Assembly: GCF_040954835.1 (NCBI RefSeq)
Contig: NC_090699.1
Coordinates: 16,857,817 to 16,921,816, forward strand
Reading direction: 5' to 3'
DNA: 64,000 bases
DNA from: Lepisosteus oculatus
Taxonomy: Eukaryota > Chordata > Actinopteri > Semionotiformes > Lepisosteidae
Part shown: positions 1 through 10,922 of the stretch, piece after piece
How the letters are laid out: the number at the start of each line of letters is the position of its first letter
Position numbering within the stretch: position 1 is the stretch's first letter
Translations under genes and position numbers: made by a program
The notes under the pieces: generated by a model
The model's database searches: none
Told to the model about the DNA's origin: nothing
What the model saw: only the letters and a program-made list of their open reading frames with translations

Positions 1-59
1 GCTCAAAATATCGGGGGCTCCTTTATGTCTAAATAGTTTTGAAAATGAAAACGTTTCAC

Positions 60-190
60 AATCACAATAGAAACACGGGGGCATGCGAGACCGCGGGTCC
101 TGGGTTCAAACCTACACCGTTGCTTGTTGTTGGCCTCTGAGCGACACGTACTTCATTTGATTTGCTTCAGTCAAAAAAAAAAGAAACAAC
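60..190 (+). repeat. degraded tRNA-derived SINE fragment
   Basis: A B-box-like stretch (GGTTCAAACC near 110) is followed by a segment ending in TTTGCTTCAGTC and an A-rich tail. This matches the layout of fish tRNA-derived SINEs, where the B box is followed by a 'CTTGAGCAAGGCACTTAAC..' type body. The copy is short and diverged, and no target-site duplication is visible. Confidence 0.45.
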
Positions 191-1900
191 AAATTGTTTC
201 TATTTTTATGGATTAACAGGAAAGATCACTATAATGCAGTCTGGGTTAGAAATAAAAAAAAAACACTAGCTTGTTAAATATTTGGTGATGCATATCACTT
301 GCTTTTCATAACAGGTCTAAAATGAAATATTTTCCAGTTGAGATCAATGAAAATGGTGTGTAAAAGACAAAGAAGACAATATTTTAAAATAACACAGGTG
401 GAAACATAAAGTTATAAACTATATACTGTATTCATAGATGACAATAGTTTTTTTTTTAATTCTCCTAAATCTTGTTCGAAGCGGCAGATACATTAGGATT
501 CGTCTTTTAATGCACGGCGAGCTCTTTGTTTTCATAAACAATAGAAAGTGTTTTATGAAAACTTAGTAGTCCACGTAGCTCTAGTGGTTTAATTTTATTT
601 TTTATTTGCACGGCATAAAATCCAAATAAATATTGTTAAATAATGATTGAAACTGCCGAGCAATATGTATCAGTATTTGTAAATCCCATTTCATGTTTTA
701 CCACGCTACGTTATACAGTCAGAGAACTGTGCAGAATACAATTCAATTAATGTACTCTTATTTTAAAGGGCTAAAATAGTTCATATATAGTATTTATTTC
801 AGGGCAAATATTCCATGTCTAGATTTAACTGACCTAAAAATATCATTTTCAATGTTTATGTCAATATCGGAAAATAGCCAAATGACTTGAATGGACATTT
901 CTAATTATTCTAGTTTTATAGAATACAATAGACGTCAGTGAATGTGGAGCGACATCTTTCATAACTAATGCGTTTCCAAATGTGTAGCTGTTCTTTCTCT
1001 GTCGCCTGTATTCACTGAAGGTTTAACTCAACCCTGCCATCTCTGTATACACTATAGAAGGTCGAAAATATACATGAAGATTGAATTGTTTTGAGTCACA
1101 CTAAATACACTTCAATGGGATTCTGGGCAAGTGACATTATTTAAGATTTTAGTGCTGGAAAAGATGCTTATATTATTCTGAACAATTAACGGTAAAACGG
1201 ATTTCTGGAAAACGCTTCATAGGACAGCGTGTGTTTTCGGTGTCACCTTAAAGTCGAGTGAAAAGCAAGCCTTAAAAATCACTTTTCATAACCTCACAAA
1301 CTACTAAATAAAGGAATGCGTCTGCTTAGATTGGCGTTCTACACTCTGGACTTAATTATGGAATCGATGTGTTCGTTCTAATAAAAATATATATTTTTTT
1401 GCGTTCCACGTTTTGCTAGCTTTTTCTGTTACACGGAGCCCAAGTACCAAGGGTTACCGATCCGATATTCGACAAGGTCTAGAGATTAAAACACGTTGAT
1501 TCCTGGCAATATTGAAAAGATGTGCGCTATTTCGTTCCTCCGTTTAGTTCCTTTCTCGTTTACCAAGCTTCCAATCTGTACATTTCTCAAAGCCTTTCAA
1601 TTTTCAAATGGCAGTGAGATACTGTGGCGTCGGTTTTAGTTAAGAGCCTTCCATACATTCGCTGGGGCCTCTATTGGGTAGGATATTCATGATAGATAAC
1701 AGAAATATGAATATGGTGGTTAAATATTCAGATCGATGCCTCCAACGTTAGATACCGGGTAGATAGATACTGTGAACTGTGTCGTAGCTATCAAAAGGAG
1801 GAACGTGAAAATTAAATTATTAAGCGCAGAGTGTTCCCGCAGTGCTCCGTTCATCAATTATTCTTTTCAACCATTCAAGACTCCCTTTCTTGTCTAATTA
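191..1900. other. non-coding upstream DNA, nothing recognised
   Basis: AT-rich sequence with no long open frame and no recognisable repeat or RNA gene. It lies upstream of the PRDM8-like gene and may hold regulatory DNA, but no specific site can be supported. Confidence 0.5.
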
Positions 1901-2039
1901 GGCTGTAAAGGCAGAAAAGCACCAATCAAAATGCCACCTGGGGGATGCAGGGAGCGGAAGAGCTCATCTATGGGCCATCACGCATCAGCGCTCCTCTTCC
2001 ACACTGAGAACAAGTGTCTGATTGAGAAACAAAGTGGCA

Positions 2040-2154
2040 GTTTTTATCCAGAGCTCCTCGGAAACGCTCGTTTTTACACACCACAGGACAGGACGGACCA
2101 AGCCCGTCGCACCTGCAGCTGTCTTCCTGTTCGGAGCACCTACGCGTTCAGCTG
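2040..2154 (+). other. possible 5' untranslated leader exon of the PRDM8-like gene
   Basis: A strong donor (GCTG|GTGAGT) lies at 2154/2155. A CCAATCA motif lies near 1922. An acceptor (TTCGCAG) ends at 3491, seven bases before the start codon of the PRDM8-like gene. Together these suggest a non-coding first exon spliced to the first coding exon. The 5' edge given here is arbitrary. RNA data would be needed to confirm it. Confidence 0.25.
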
Positions 2155-3498
2155 GTGAGTGCGCAAAATATACTGTACGCTGCTGGGGTGCTCAACGGGA
2201 ATCATTTCCGCGTATCGTGCGTTTACGCCCGTTATAGGTTTCCCATCCTGCCGTAGTTTTACAGCGTCTCCGTGAAACAGTAATGTACACGTTTGATGTA
2301 AACAAATGACAGTACTCTTGAGTCTACACTTCATACGGGATAATACAAAACCGACACACATACGTCCAAGATGTATTTCTACATTGAAACAGAGTGGTCG
2401 GTCTCTGGCACCTGTACGTTAGTCACTTGAAATGACCGCGCCGGACCGGCTCCAGATACTTAGTCGAAAATGTTCTGAGGTCGAAGTAAGCTTTTTTAAA
2501 TCAACACGTTGCTCCCCATAATAAATGTAATTAAAACAGTTGGCGTCAGCAAGAAGAAAAAAACGCTCTTTGACATCGTTCCCAAAGTCGCTGTAAACAG
2601 TTACCGCAAACCCACTTCTGACGATTTACGAGCAACGCGTTCAGTTCGGATATGTACTGTAACTATTCCCTCTAAGACCTCTTTCCCCCATTATTACAAG
2701 ACATGAAACAGTTATTTAATCTCTACGGGGGTAACAACGACAAAACCGGGATGCAAGGGGCACGCACTAGGAAGCCAGATGGGCAGACAATGGGAGAAAT
2801 CAAACTGAAACATTCGGAACAAAAGGCTGTTTACAGAAGTCCAGAATCTACCGAATGCTTATTGTTATTGTGACTGATAATCGTTGCAATTCGTAAGAAC
2901 GTCACGTTTATGAAAACGTGCTTTTCGCAGTCGGTTGCAGCTATGCAAGTTGGTAAAATTTACAGGGCAGCAAATTTAAAACTCGCTTCTACGTTTAAAC
3001 TGTACCTTCGCGCTTTAATTGTAAACACCTTTTTGTGGATTGTTAAAATTGTTTTTTTAAGAACACGCCGAGGTCTACGAATACCTAGAGTTATCAAACA
3101 ATTCTATCTTTAAGCATTGCTTTAATCTTCTGTGCAAATGAAGTGAAAGACCCGAGGAGAAAGGGACCGCAATTAGAACTGGGCTCTGCATTTTTGTTTG
3201 CAACGCCACGACGATTTTCGATTGGATGTAAATTATTATAACGTACTGCACAGTTTAAAATGACACATGCCTCCACACTTTCGTTGCCGCCGCAATTTGT
3301 AATTTAAATTATACACGAGGAAAGATGAACAGGTAGTGCCCAAGGCGCCGTCTTTCTCTTCTGGAAATAGAAGCGCCCCAGGTGTCTCTGGGCACCGGCT
3401 GAAAAACGAGTCTGCTCCCAGAATGATTCCCTAAAAAAAAAAAAGAGCACTTGTCACATCACTGCCCATTTATCCCGTGTCACGTTCGCAGGTAGATC

Positions 3499-3714
3499 AT
3501 GGAGCTGGGCTTTCTGCCCCGGTCATTCTGGGCCGGCGACGGAAAACCTCTGCACCAGCACGTCACGGACCTGTTCACCAGCGTGCACGTGACGCGAGAC
3601 ATCCCCGCGGGGGTCTCGTTCGGACCCAGCGTCCTGCAGAACACCTTTTACGACACCATCGCCTTCATCGCTCTCAAGGCCGCGGACAGGAGAAACAAAT
3701 CTTACGTTTTCCGA
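3499..3714 (+). CDS. znf488: znf488 coding exon 1 (start of PR domain)
   Basis: Encodes residues 1-72, from MELGFLPRSFW to YVFR. The donor is CCGA|GTATGT and the phase is 0. The ATG lies seven bases after a candidate acceptor, so an upstream non-coding exon is likely. Confidence 0.9.
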
Positions 3715-6602
3715 GTATGTGTGTGTTTTTATTGGGGGGGGGGTACAGCGTACATACCCCATTCGTAAAAATACCGATTTAAATAATAAAGACCAAGATC
3801 ATTTTAAGCTTCTCCGAGCCTCTCCCTGAAATAATAATTTAAAAAAAAATACTTTACAGAACCATTTCCACATGTGTCGTCAGGCACCCAATTGCCATAG
3901 TGCTTCCAAATACGAACTTTGCTCTCATATAGCTGAATACGACAACTTGACTTTTTTCCAATGGTCATTTCAGCTAAGCGGTACAACCAGAACGTATATT
4001 TCACCCGTTTTCATTTCAACGTGAATGTGACCCCTACTTGTTACTCTTTCGATCTGATCTGTTGGTGAAATTTAATGAAAAACACGTGCTTTTTGCCAGC
4101 AGAATAGCTCGTCGACATATTCTTTAAAATAACGAACAAATGTGTTGGAATGAAAATAAACCTCGTGTAGTTTAATGAGAAACTTCCACTAGTCGCTGGC
4201 CAACTTTCATTATGACTTCAGTGGATCTTATTTGTAATCGTTTTACTTCTACATTCTTTCTAAGGGACTTACTGTTAGTTGAAGTGCAGGCTTTAGGACA
4301 AACACAGACAATTAAACACTTAACATGATGTGCAAAAAATCTCTCCATTTACCGAATTCTTGCCCGTTAATTTCAAGCTTTTTGTCGTTGTTTTGTTTTT
4401 TTCCAAATCCAAGTGCGATTCAGATGGTTTAGATCTACAGTAATCGTCGTCAAAAGGCTGTAAAAGATAAACACAAACCTACACACACACGGCCGGGTGT
4501 GAAGCTGTTCTCCGCGAACAGAAGAAGCGTTGTCGGCTGTACAGTTTCCCTCTGACCTCCAGCCTCTTGACTGCGGCTGTGCCTACAGGTGGACGCCGAG
4601 GCAATGAAGAGCTCGACCAGCGCCCTCTCCTGGCTGAGGCTGGTGCAGGCGGCGGGAAACCGAGAAGAGCAGAACATGGAGGCTTACCTGAAAAGCAGTC
4701 AGCTGTATTTCCGGTCCACGAGGAGCATCAGGAAAGACGAGGAACTGTTGGTGTGGTACGACAAAGAGCTCTCTCACCTCCTGGGATTCAACGACATCAA
4801 CCCCCAGCATTTGCAGGATGGTGAGAAACCGTGAGCTGTAGTCGTTCAAGTAGGTGCTGTAGCGGCGTCAGCACACATACGGTACAGCAGGCTGCAAAGG
4901 GATTATTCCATGTCGAAGAGAGAAGAAAAGAAACACAACGTTTCAGCTGTGGAGTCTTCTTAGGGTGACAGAAGAAGAAGGCTCCACAGCCGAAAACGTT
5001 GTGTTTCTTTTCTGCTCTTTTCTTTCTACTTGTTCCTTTGCAACTGTTAGATGTGTTGTTCTTGGGTAGAAAATGCAGGGTAACCTTCTCATTTGGAGAG
5101 TTGGATTACAGTCATAACTTCTAAGGAATTTACCCCAAAAAATTGTGATTTGCATGCTCTCTTCACTAAACAGGACAGGCTACCTATCTGCACGTTTGCA
5201 GTGACAGCAATATTGACTTTCTAGCTCAACCAGTTGGAGTTCCGTAGAGTACCTATTGAAAAATAAAAACTTCAGAGTTTCCATTCAAATGAAGAGTCCA
5301 TTGGGCTATATCAGGATTGGTGTAAAAGTAACTCTTCGTAATATTGAGTTTGGAAGGCCATGGATCAAGTCTCAATTAACTAACTATTGTGAAAGACTGG
5401 AATTGGGCATGTTAAAGAGGATGCCATGCTAAGATTTTAAAGTTGTCATATGAGTGCTAACGGGGTGTTTATCTATCTGTACAGGATTTAAATGTACGAA
5501 GTGTGACCAGACTTTTAAGAATGAGCACCCCTACTTGGCGCACTGCCGTTTTCTCTGTGCACAAGGAAAAACCGACGTCTTCCAGCAAAAAAGCATGGAA
5601 ACCAAGCGGCTCCAGCGAGTCACCGATTTCCACAACATCGCCAGGGACCTGGAGCACAGAAAGTCCCAGCCGAGCGAAGACGCCGCCATCCCCGCTCCGC
5701 GAAAAGGCAAGCCTGAAGACGCCGACAGCTCCCGGGCCAGAAAAGCCGTTCTGCTGGAGAAAACCAACATCGCCAACGACCGCAACATCGCTTTCCTGAG
5801 CAGAGACACGCAAGCGTTGGGCCCTGAGCTGCTGGCAGCCTCAGTTCTGAAACTCGCCGCCGCGGACAGGTACCCCGCCAAGAAAGACGCCTCAGATCGG
5901 AAGCCGAGTGCGTTTACCGAGGTCAGGAGGACGAAGGAAAGGCCAAAGCAGGAGAAGGCGAACGAGGCCGCCGCCGAAAGAGGCCTTAACCGCGTTCCAC
6001 ACGACCGCTTGGAAACGGACTCCATTCTGCACTCCAGCGGAAGTGCCTTCTCCTTTGTTCTGCCCAACGCCGGCGCGGAGGAGCAGAGAAGCGCCTTCTG
6101 TAAGCCGAGCAGGACCGCGAAGAACTCCTCCGCGCACCCCTCCCTCGCCGTAAGCGGTTCCACGGAGCACCTGGGGGACCTGGCCGACTCTATCGCCGCG
6201 AATAGGGTCCTGGGATATAGCCGGCTCTTGGGATCCAAAGTATTAGCCCCCGACATGGCCAACGCGCAGACCCCGGTCAGCAGGAGCGGCTCTTTCCCCT
6301 ACGCGGCCGAGCACTGGCCCCGGGCGGTCGGGGGGCAGTTACGGACCGCCTCGTCCCTGACGCTCCTCCCGCCCTCCTTCACGTCCTTCGGCGTGGCCGT
6401 GCAGAACTGGTGCGCCAAGTGCAACCTGTCGTTCCGGATGACCTCGGACCTGGTGTTCCACATGCGCTCCCACCACAAGAAGGAGTTCGCGGTGGAATCG
6501 CAGGTGAAGAAACGGAGGGAGGACAAGCTGACCTGCCCGATATGCCACGAGTACTTCAGGGAGCGCCACCACCTGTCTCGACACATGACCTCCCACAATT
6601 AA
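3499..6602 (+). CDS. znf488: PRDM8-like / ZNF488 PR-domain zinc-finger protein (3 coding exons)
   Basis: Coding exons 3499-3714, 4589-4820 and 5485-6602 join in frame to 522 codons (521 residues). Residues about 8-140 form a PR (SET-like) domain, with landmarks FGPSVLQNTFYDTIAFIALK, WLRLVQAA, EEQNMEAY and KDEELLVWYDKEL. A first zinc finger at 153-174 has a C2HC pattern. Then comes a long charged, probably disordered linker. At the C terminus are a finger at 459-480 (CAKCNLSFRMTSDLVFHMRSHH), a basic KKRR patch at 491-494 and a last finger at 500-520, ending MTSHN. This is the PRDM8 family architecture: nuclear transcriptional repressors of neural and retinal development. Position next to RBP3-GDF2-GDF10 makes it the ZNF488 locus rather than PRDM8 itself. 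Mammalian ZNF488, as I recall, has lost the PR domain; this copy keeps it. The start is the first ATG after an acceptor and aligns with the PRDM8 N terminus. Confidence 0.92.
4589..4820 (+). CDS. znf488: znf488 coding exon 2 (rest of PR domain)
   Basis: The acceptor is GCCTACAG|GTGGAC and the donor GGATG|GTGAGA. It encodes VDAEAMKSS through NPQHLQD and ends in phase 1. The FR|VD junction matches the equivalent junction in PRDM8 proteins. Confidence 0.9.
4844..5041 (+). mobile_element. degraded fold-back (palindromic) element in znf488 intron 2
   Basis: A head resembling GTTCAGGTGGGTAGCTGCGTCAGC is followed by GGCTGCAAAGG. Then come two complementary arms (AACACAACGTTTCAGCTGTGGAG near 4935 against CTCCACAGCCGAAAACGTTGTG near 4981) and the terminator ACTTGTTCCTTTG. 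Same family as the copies at 35300 and 50900, but more diverged; no clean target-site duplication was found. Confidence 0.7.
5485..6602 (+). CDS. znf488: znf488 coding exon 3 (three zinc fingers)
   Basis: The acceptor is CTGTACAG|GATTTA. The exon holds all three zinc fingers and the linker, and ends with TAA at 6600-6602. It is much more GC-rich than the flanking DNA, as is common for this family. Confidence 0.92.
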
Positions 6603-7152
6603 GCCGGAAGAGGGACCCCACCGTTGACTTTGACAGAGAGGCCAGCTCTCGCGGACTGCTCAGCCCGCACGTGGCGGCCATGATGCGATCGCAGCGAAAC
6701 GCACACTGGATAGAGCGGTCTTCTAAAAGTGTTACCGTCCTCCAGGCTGTGTTGCTTTTGAACACAAAATATCAATGGATGTGGAATATTGATATTCTGT
6801 CACCAGTCTAGATATGTGGGTATTGTATTCACAGACCGTGACATGGTATGTTTTGTAAATGGTACAATATAGACTTGCAAACAAAAAGGTTTGGACCATT
6901 GCAAAACTAAGATACAGCGTATAGTGATTTCTATATTTATTCCACTGAATGATATACATTAGAGATTAGTTTTATAAATATAGCACACCACATGACCTAC
7001 AGAAACTGGAAAACAACCTGTAACAACTAGCTTAATATTTTGACTCAAGTATTTGTATGAAACCCATTCCATGCTCATTGCTGAAACGTCCCATGATTGA
7101 AAGTCTCACTTGACTATTGTAAACCATCACTTGATGATTATTGTAGAATAAA
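6603..7152 (+). other. znf488: probable 3' UTR of znf488
   Basis: Sequence after the TAA stop contains no further conserved frame. The first canonical AATAAA on this strand is at 7147-7152, about 550 bases downstream of the stop. That is a plausible poly(A) signal, unsupported by any transcript. Confidence 0.4.
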
Positions 7153-8190
7153 AACATAAGCTCTGAAAAATACATTGGACAATGTTGATTTAAAAAATGC
7201 AATGAAAGTAGCCGAGTACAGAGTAAATCAGTGATCTCAAGGTTGCAGTGAAACAGCTGTAAAAAGGAGATAACACGAGGTAAATAACAGAATGTCACAG
7301 TTAACTGGGAAGCCACAAAAGGAAAATTATTGACAAAGCCTGGAGAACATGTAACTTGCCTAGCTTGTGCCGTGGGAGAACAAGATTCAAAATGTGAAAG
7401 AAGAATTGTCTGAGCTTGGAATATCCACTACCTTGGAATATTGCAAAAATGGCACAGACATTCAAGAAAACCAAGAAATGGTCAAGAAGGCTTACTATTC
7501 CTCAATACTTTAAAAAGATTAATGTCTACAGGGGAGAAACTAGATGCAAACTACTGCTATAAACTGTACAAAAAAGAAAATGTTTGCAGTTTTCAACAGA
7601 ATGCTCGTAAAAACCTGAGGATTTCTTCAACCAAATTCCATTATCATAAATGTTCCAAGCAGACCTCGTTTTACCCAGAAGTGAACACTGTTCCGAGAAG
7701 TTCCTTGAGCCAAGGTTTAGATGCGCTGGTGATTGCTTGATGGTATAGATCTTTCTCTTTCTCAGGAACTGCTGACTGTTGTATTGTAAGAGGGTAAACA
7801 GAGGCTGCAAATGTAGGAGTCTTGCGGTCACATGTTACTCAAATGCTACACTTCTTCTTAATGGACGTTTGTATTCCAGCAGAGTAATGATCAGCCACGT
7901 TAGGTAAAGTCTAGAAACTAATTTCTGCAATAAGGGTTGGTGAGTCACGTATTTCAGTCCAGGATTTGTACGTCACTGTGATTTTGTTGATTAACCTGAC
8001 GGCTGCAATTGCAGTAAGTCAATGACGAAACACACAGCTGTGTGTGCCGACACCTGAGCACAAGTATGTCCACGATACCAGAAAGTGACTTCAACATACA
8101 TTCGGTGTATATTTAAAAAAAAAAAACTCCACTGTAAAGGTAGCAAAAGATGGACACACAAAATATTACAATTAAGGTGCACGAATACCT
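7153..8190. other. intergenic DNA, nothing recognised
   Basis: Non-coding by appearance. The short open frames show no family resemblance or splice context. Confidence 0.5.
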
Positions 8191-8194
8191 GGAT

Positions 8195-8545
8195 CAAAGA
8201 ATGGAATCGGCTCCATCCATCACTCGTCAGAAGGCGCCTTGCTCCTGGTAAGGGCTGTGGCAGCCTGGCGCCTTCCTGGACAGTATAGGGCAAAGAAGGG
8301 AGCAGACCCTGGGGCTGGATGGCTTCTCATCTCAAGGCACAAACGTGCTGAGCTGTGCGACGCTGGTGAGCTGGGCCAACATGTATTTGGAATGTGAGAA
8401 GAAGCTGGGGCACGAGGAGAAACCCCATGTGACCACAGGAAAACATGCAAACTTCACACAGAAGGTGTACCAGTCCAGTTTGAACCCAGGATACAAAGGC
8501 CGTGGGGCAGCAGTGCTGATCACCTTGTCATGTCACCCACCGAAT
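8195..8545 (-). repeat. SINE-like dispersed repeat (minus orientation)
   Basis: The segment contains the phrases 'CACGAGGAGAAACCCC', 'ACATGCAAACTTCACACAGAAGG' and 'GAACCCAGGATACAAAG'. These are hallmarks of the widespread fish tRNA-SINE/LINE-tail repeat read in reverse ('TTCTGTGTGGAGTTTGCATGTT...'). It ends near 8200 in a 'CCATCCATCACTCGTC..GCCTTGCTCCTGG' tail. Family assignment is by eye. Confidence 0.5.
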
Positions 8546-10365
8546 TAGTGTTTGCGTATTATTTTTATTTTTTTCAGAAATGGTATTTTGCTTTATTAGG
8601 AGACTACCCCAATTCATATCTTTTTCTAGCTCTTTTCTAAGTCGACGAGGAGTTTTTGGCTGTGGCATCCAAGAGCAGCATGCGGTCGAGTCGCTTGATT
8701 CTCACTAGATGGCGCTAGAGATGCATTCAACTTCACATTTCTGCAAGTTTATTAGAAAGTTGGGCAGCTCAATTGCATTCTCTGTGCCTTAACAGATTCA
8801 CAAAGGAATTCGATGTCATAAAGAAAAAAAAAGTTGTAAGGATAATATAATATTGATTGAGTCAAATATAATAATTTCTTCCTTTTCATTATTTATAACT
8901 TATTTTATTAATCTAAATGGCTTCCCTTTGATTTGAACCTATATTTTAAAGAACAGCTGCTTTTATGGGAGCTCTGTATTTTCTGTCTTTGCTTTGGTTT
9001 GCCAGTTAAACTTTCTCTTTTCTACTGTTTTAATGTGTTAGGAGAAATATATATATCAGCAGTGAAATCTCTAAGTATTACAGGACGTAAAACACAGCAG
9101 ATAATTTAGAATGCACAGTTATTGATAAGTAATGTAAGGTATAAAACGTATCAGCTGTCAAGCAATTATTTAAAATAATGAACCTTAAATTACATTGAAA
9201 TATTTTCCTAACATTTCTTAAAGCTTAACTGATTTGTCATCAATGAAGATGAGACATTTAGGGATTTTTGAAGAAAAGTTAACTTCACTTTCCAATTTTT
9301 TTTACAATGGACTACAAATCCAGAGCTAAAACATTTAATTTCCACTTCCCTGAATAGACATTCTGCAAGGAATACCATTAAAATTATGATGGCAGATGGC
9401 ATTGCAATTTTATAAAGGTTTGATTTAATTTTAGAGAGTAACGTTTCTATCATGTTGCACTTAGGAGGGGGCTGTATTCTTTAAACTTAGATATTGCTTC
9501 CCATCCTACTGTGTCACAGAAAAAAAGCTCCAAAAAGAAGCATTTAGGCCGAATTTAGTTCAAATAAATGAACATGTTCCATCTTCTTTTTTTGTTCTCT
9601 ACTGGGTGGTAGTTTAGCATGGTAGTGCCTCCTCTCTGATCCTGCTGAAGGAGGGGTGAGAAGTGGGGTGATACAATCACACTCAGCTTGTCACCCCTCA
9701 CGAACGCCTGGGGATGATGACACTGGTGTACTGTGCTGACCGATTGCTCAGACTGAGGCATGCTGAGCCCCTGCTCACCCACTTGAGCAGGTGTTGGAGC
9801 TGTGTTTCTGAATAGAGTATAACTTATTTAGGATTCCCATTTGCTCTTTTGCTAGAATTGTGGCAATTCTCTGTTCAATCCAAATGAAAAGTCCTTTCTA
9901 AGAAGGGAATGTCCAATAGAAACACAGCTGTTACAGTTCAGTCCTAACTGATGCACATTATTCTTTTCTAGAAGTGTATTAAAAAGTTTACTACACTAAA
10001 AATAAAACTTCTGTCAACATGTTCAGACGGGATTTTTGTTTGACTATAAAACAAATAATGTTATTTAGCCTTTTATTGGCTTAATGATTGATTTCAACAT
10101 AAAAACGTGTTGATTTTGTTTGAACCAGAATCATGTTGTTGTATTTCTGGAGGATCTGTTTTCCCATGTGTCCATTCGTTATCCTGGTGTGGGTCCTGAC
10201 ACACTAGAGTCTATTCTGCGAGCACAGGGTGAAGAGCTGCCCTGAGAGCAGACAGCTGCCAAACAAATTAAAGGCAACTCATCTATTATACTGCCAGAAC
10301 TACAAAAAGAATCACAGGGAAGGCTGTTACAATTAAGACGTTTTGAATGCATGGCTGATACAGTA
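8546..10365. other. intergenic DNA, nothing recognised
   Basis: AT-rich DNA without credible coding exons. No structured RNA or repeat recognised. Confidence 0.5.
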
Positions 10366-10922
10366 TCTATGGGTGACACACAGGGGCCATTCTGTACCAG
10401 CAGAATGGTACAGAATTCTGTACCACCCCTCCCTCACCTGGGAGACACACAGGGGCCATTCTGCACCGGCAGCCCCACCTGGGAGACACACAGGGGCCAT
10501 ACTGCACTGGCAGCCCCACCTGGGAGACACACAGGGGCCATTCTGTACCAGCAGCCTCACCTGGGAGACACAGGGGCCATTCTGCACCGGCAGCCCCAAC
10601 TGGGAGACACACAGGGGCCATACTGCACTGGCAGCCCCACCTGGGAGACACACAGGGGCCATTCTGTACCAGCAGCCTCACCTGGGAGACACAGGGGCCA
10701 TTCTGCACCGGCAGCCCCAACTGGGAGACACACAGGGGCCATACTGCACCGGCAGCCCCAACTGGGAGACACACAGGGGCCATTCTGCACCGGCAGCCCC
10801 AACTGGGAGACACACAGGGGCCATACTGCACCGGCAGCCCCAACTGGGAGACACACAGGGGCCATTCTGCACCGGCAGCCCCAACTGGGAGACACACAGG
10901 GGCCATTCTGTTCCAACAGCCA
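10366..10922. repeat. 41-bp minisatellite, 12 units plus one degenerate unit
   Basis: Units beginning CTGGGAGACACACAGGGGCC start at 10438, 10479, 10520, 10561, 10600, 10641, 10682, 10721, 10762, 10803, 10844 and 10885. A degenerate unit lies near 10366-10405. The period is 41 bp, except the units at 10561 and 10682, which are 39 bp (one AC fewer). Units 10479-10599 and 10600-10720 form a near-identical 121-bp higher-order pair. All reading frames are open on both strands because the unit lacks stops, so the long apparent proteins here are artefacts. Confidence 0.97.

Noticed and set aside
5531-6262. 243-residue minus-strand open frame opposite znf488 exon 3
   Set aside because: It is a shadow of a GC-rich coding exon. 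The plus-strand frame has zinc fingers and correct splice phases.
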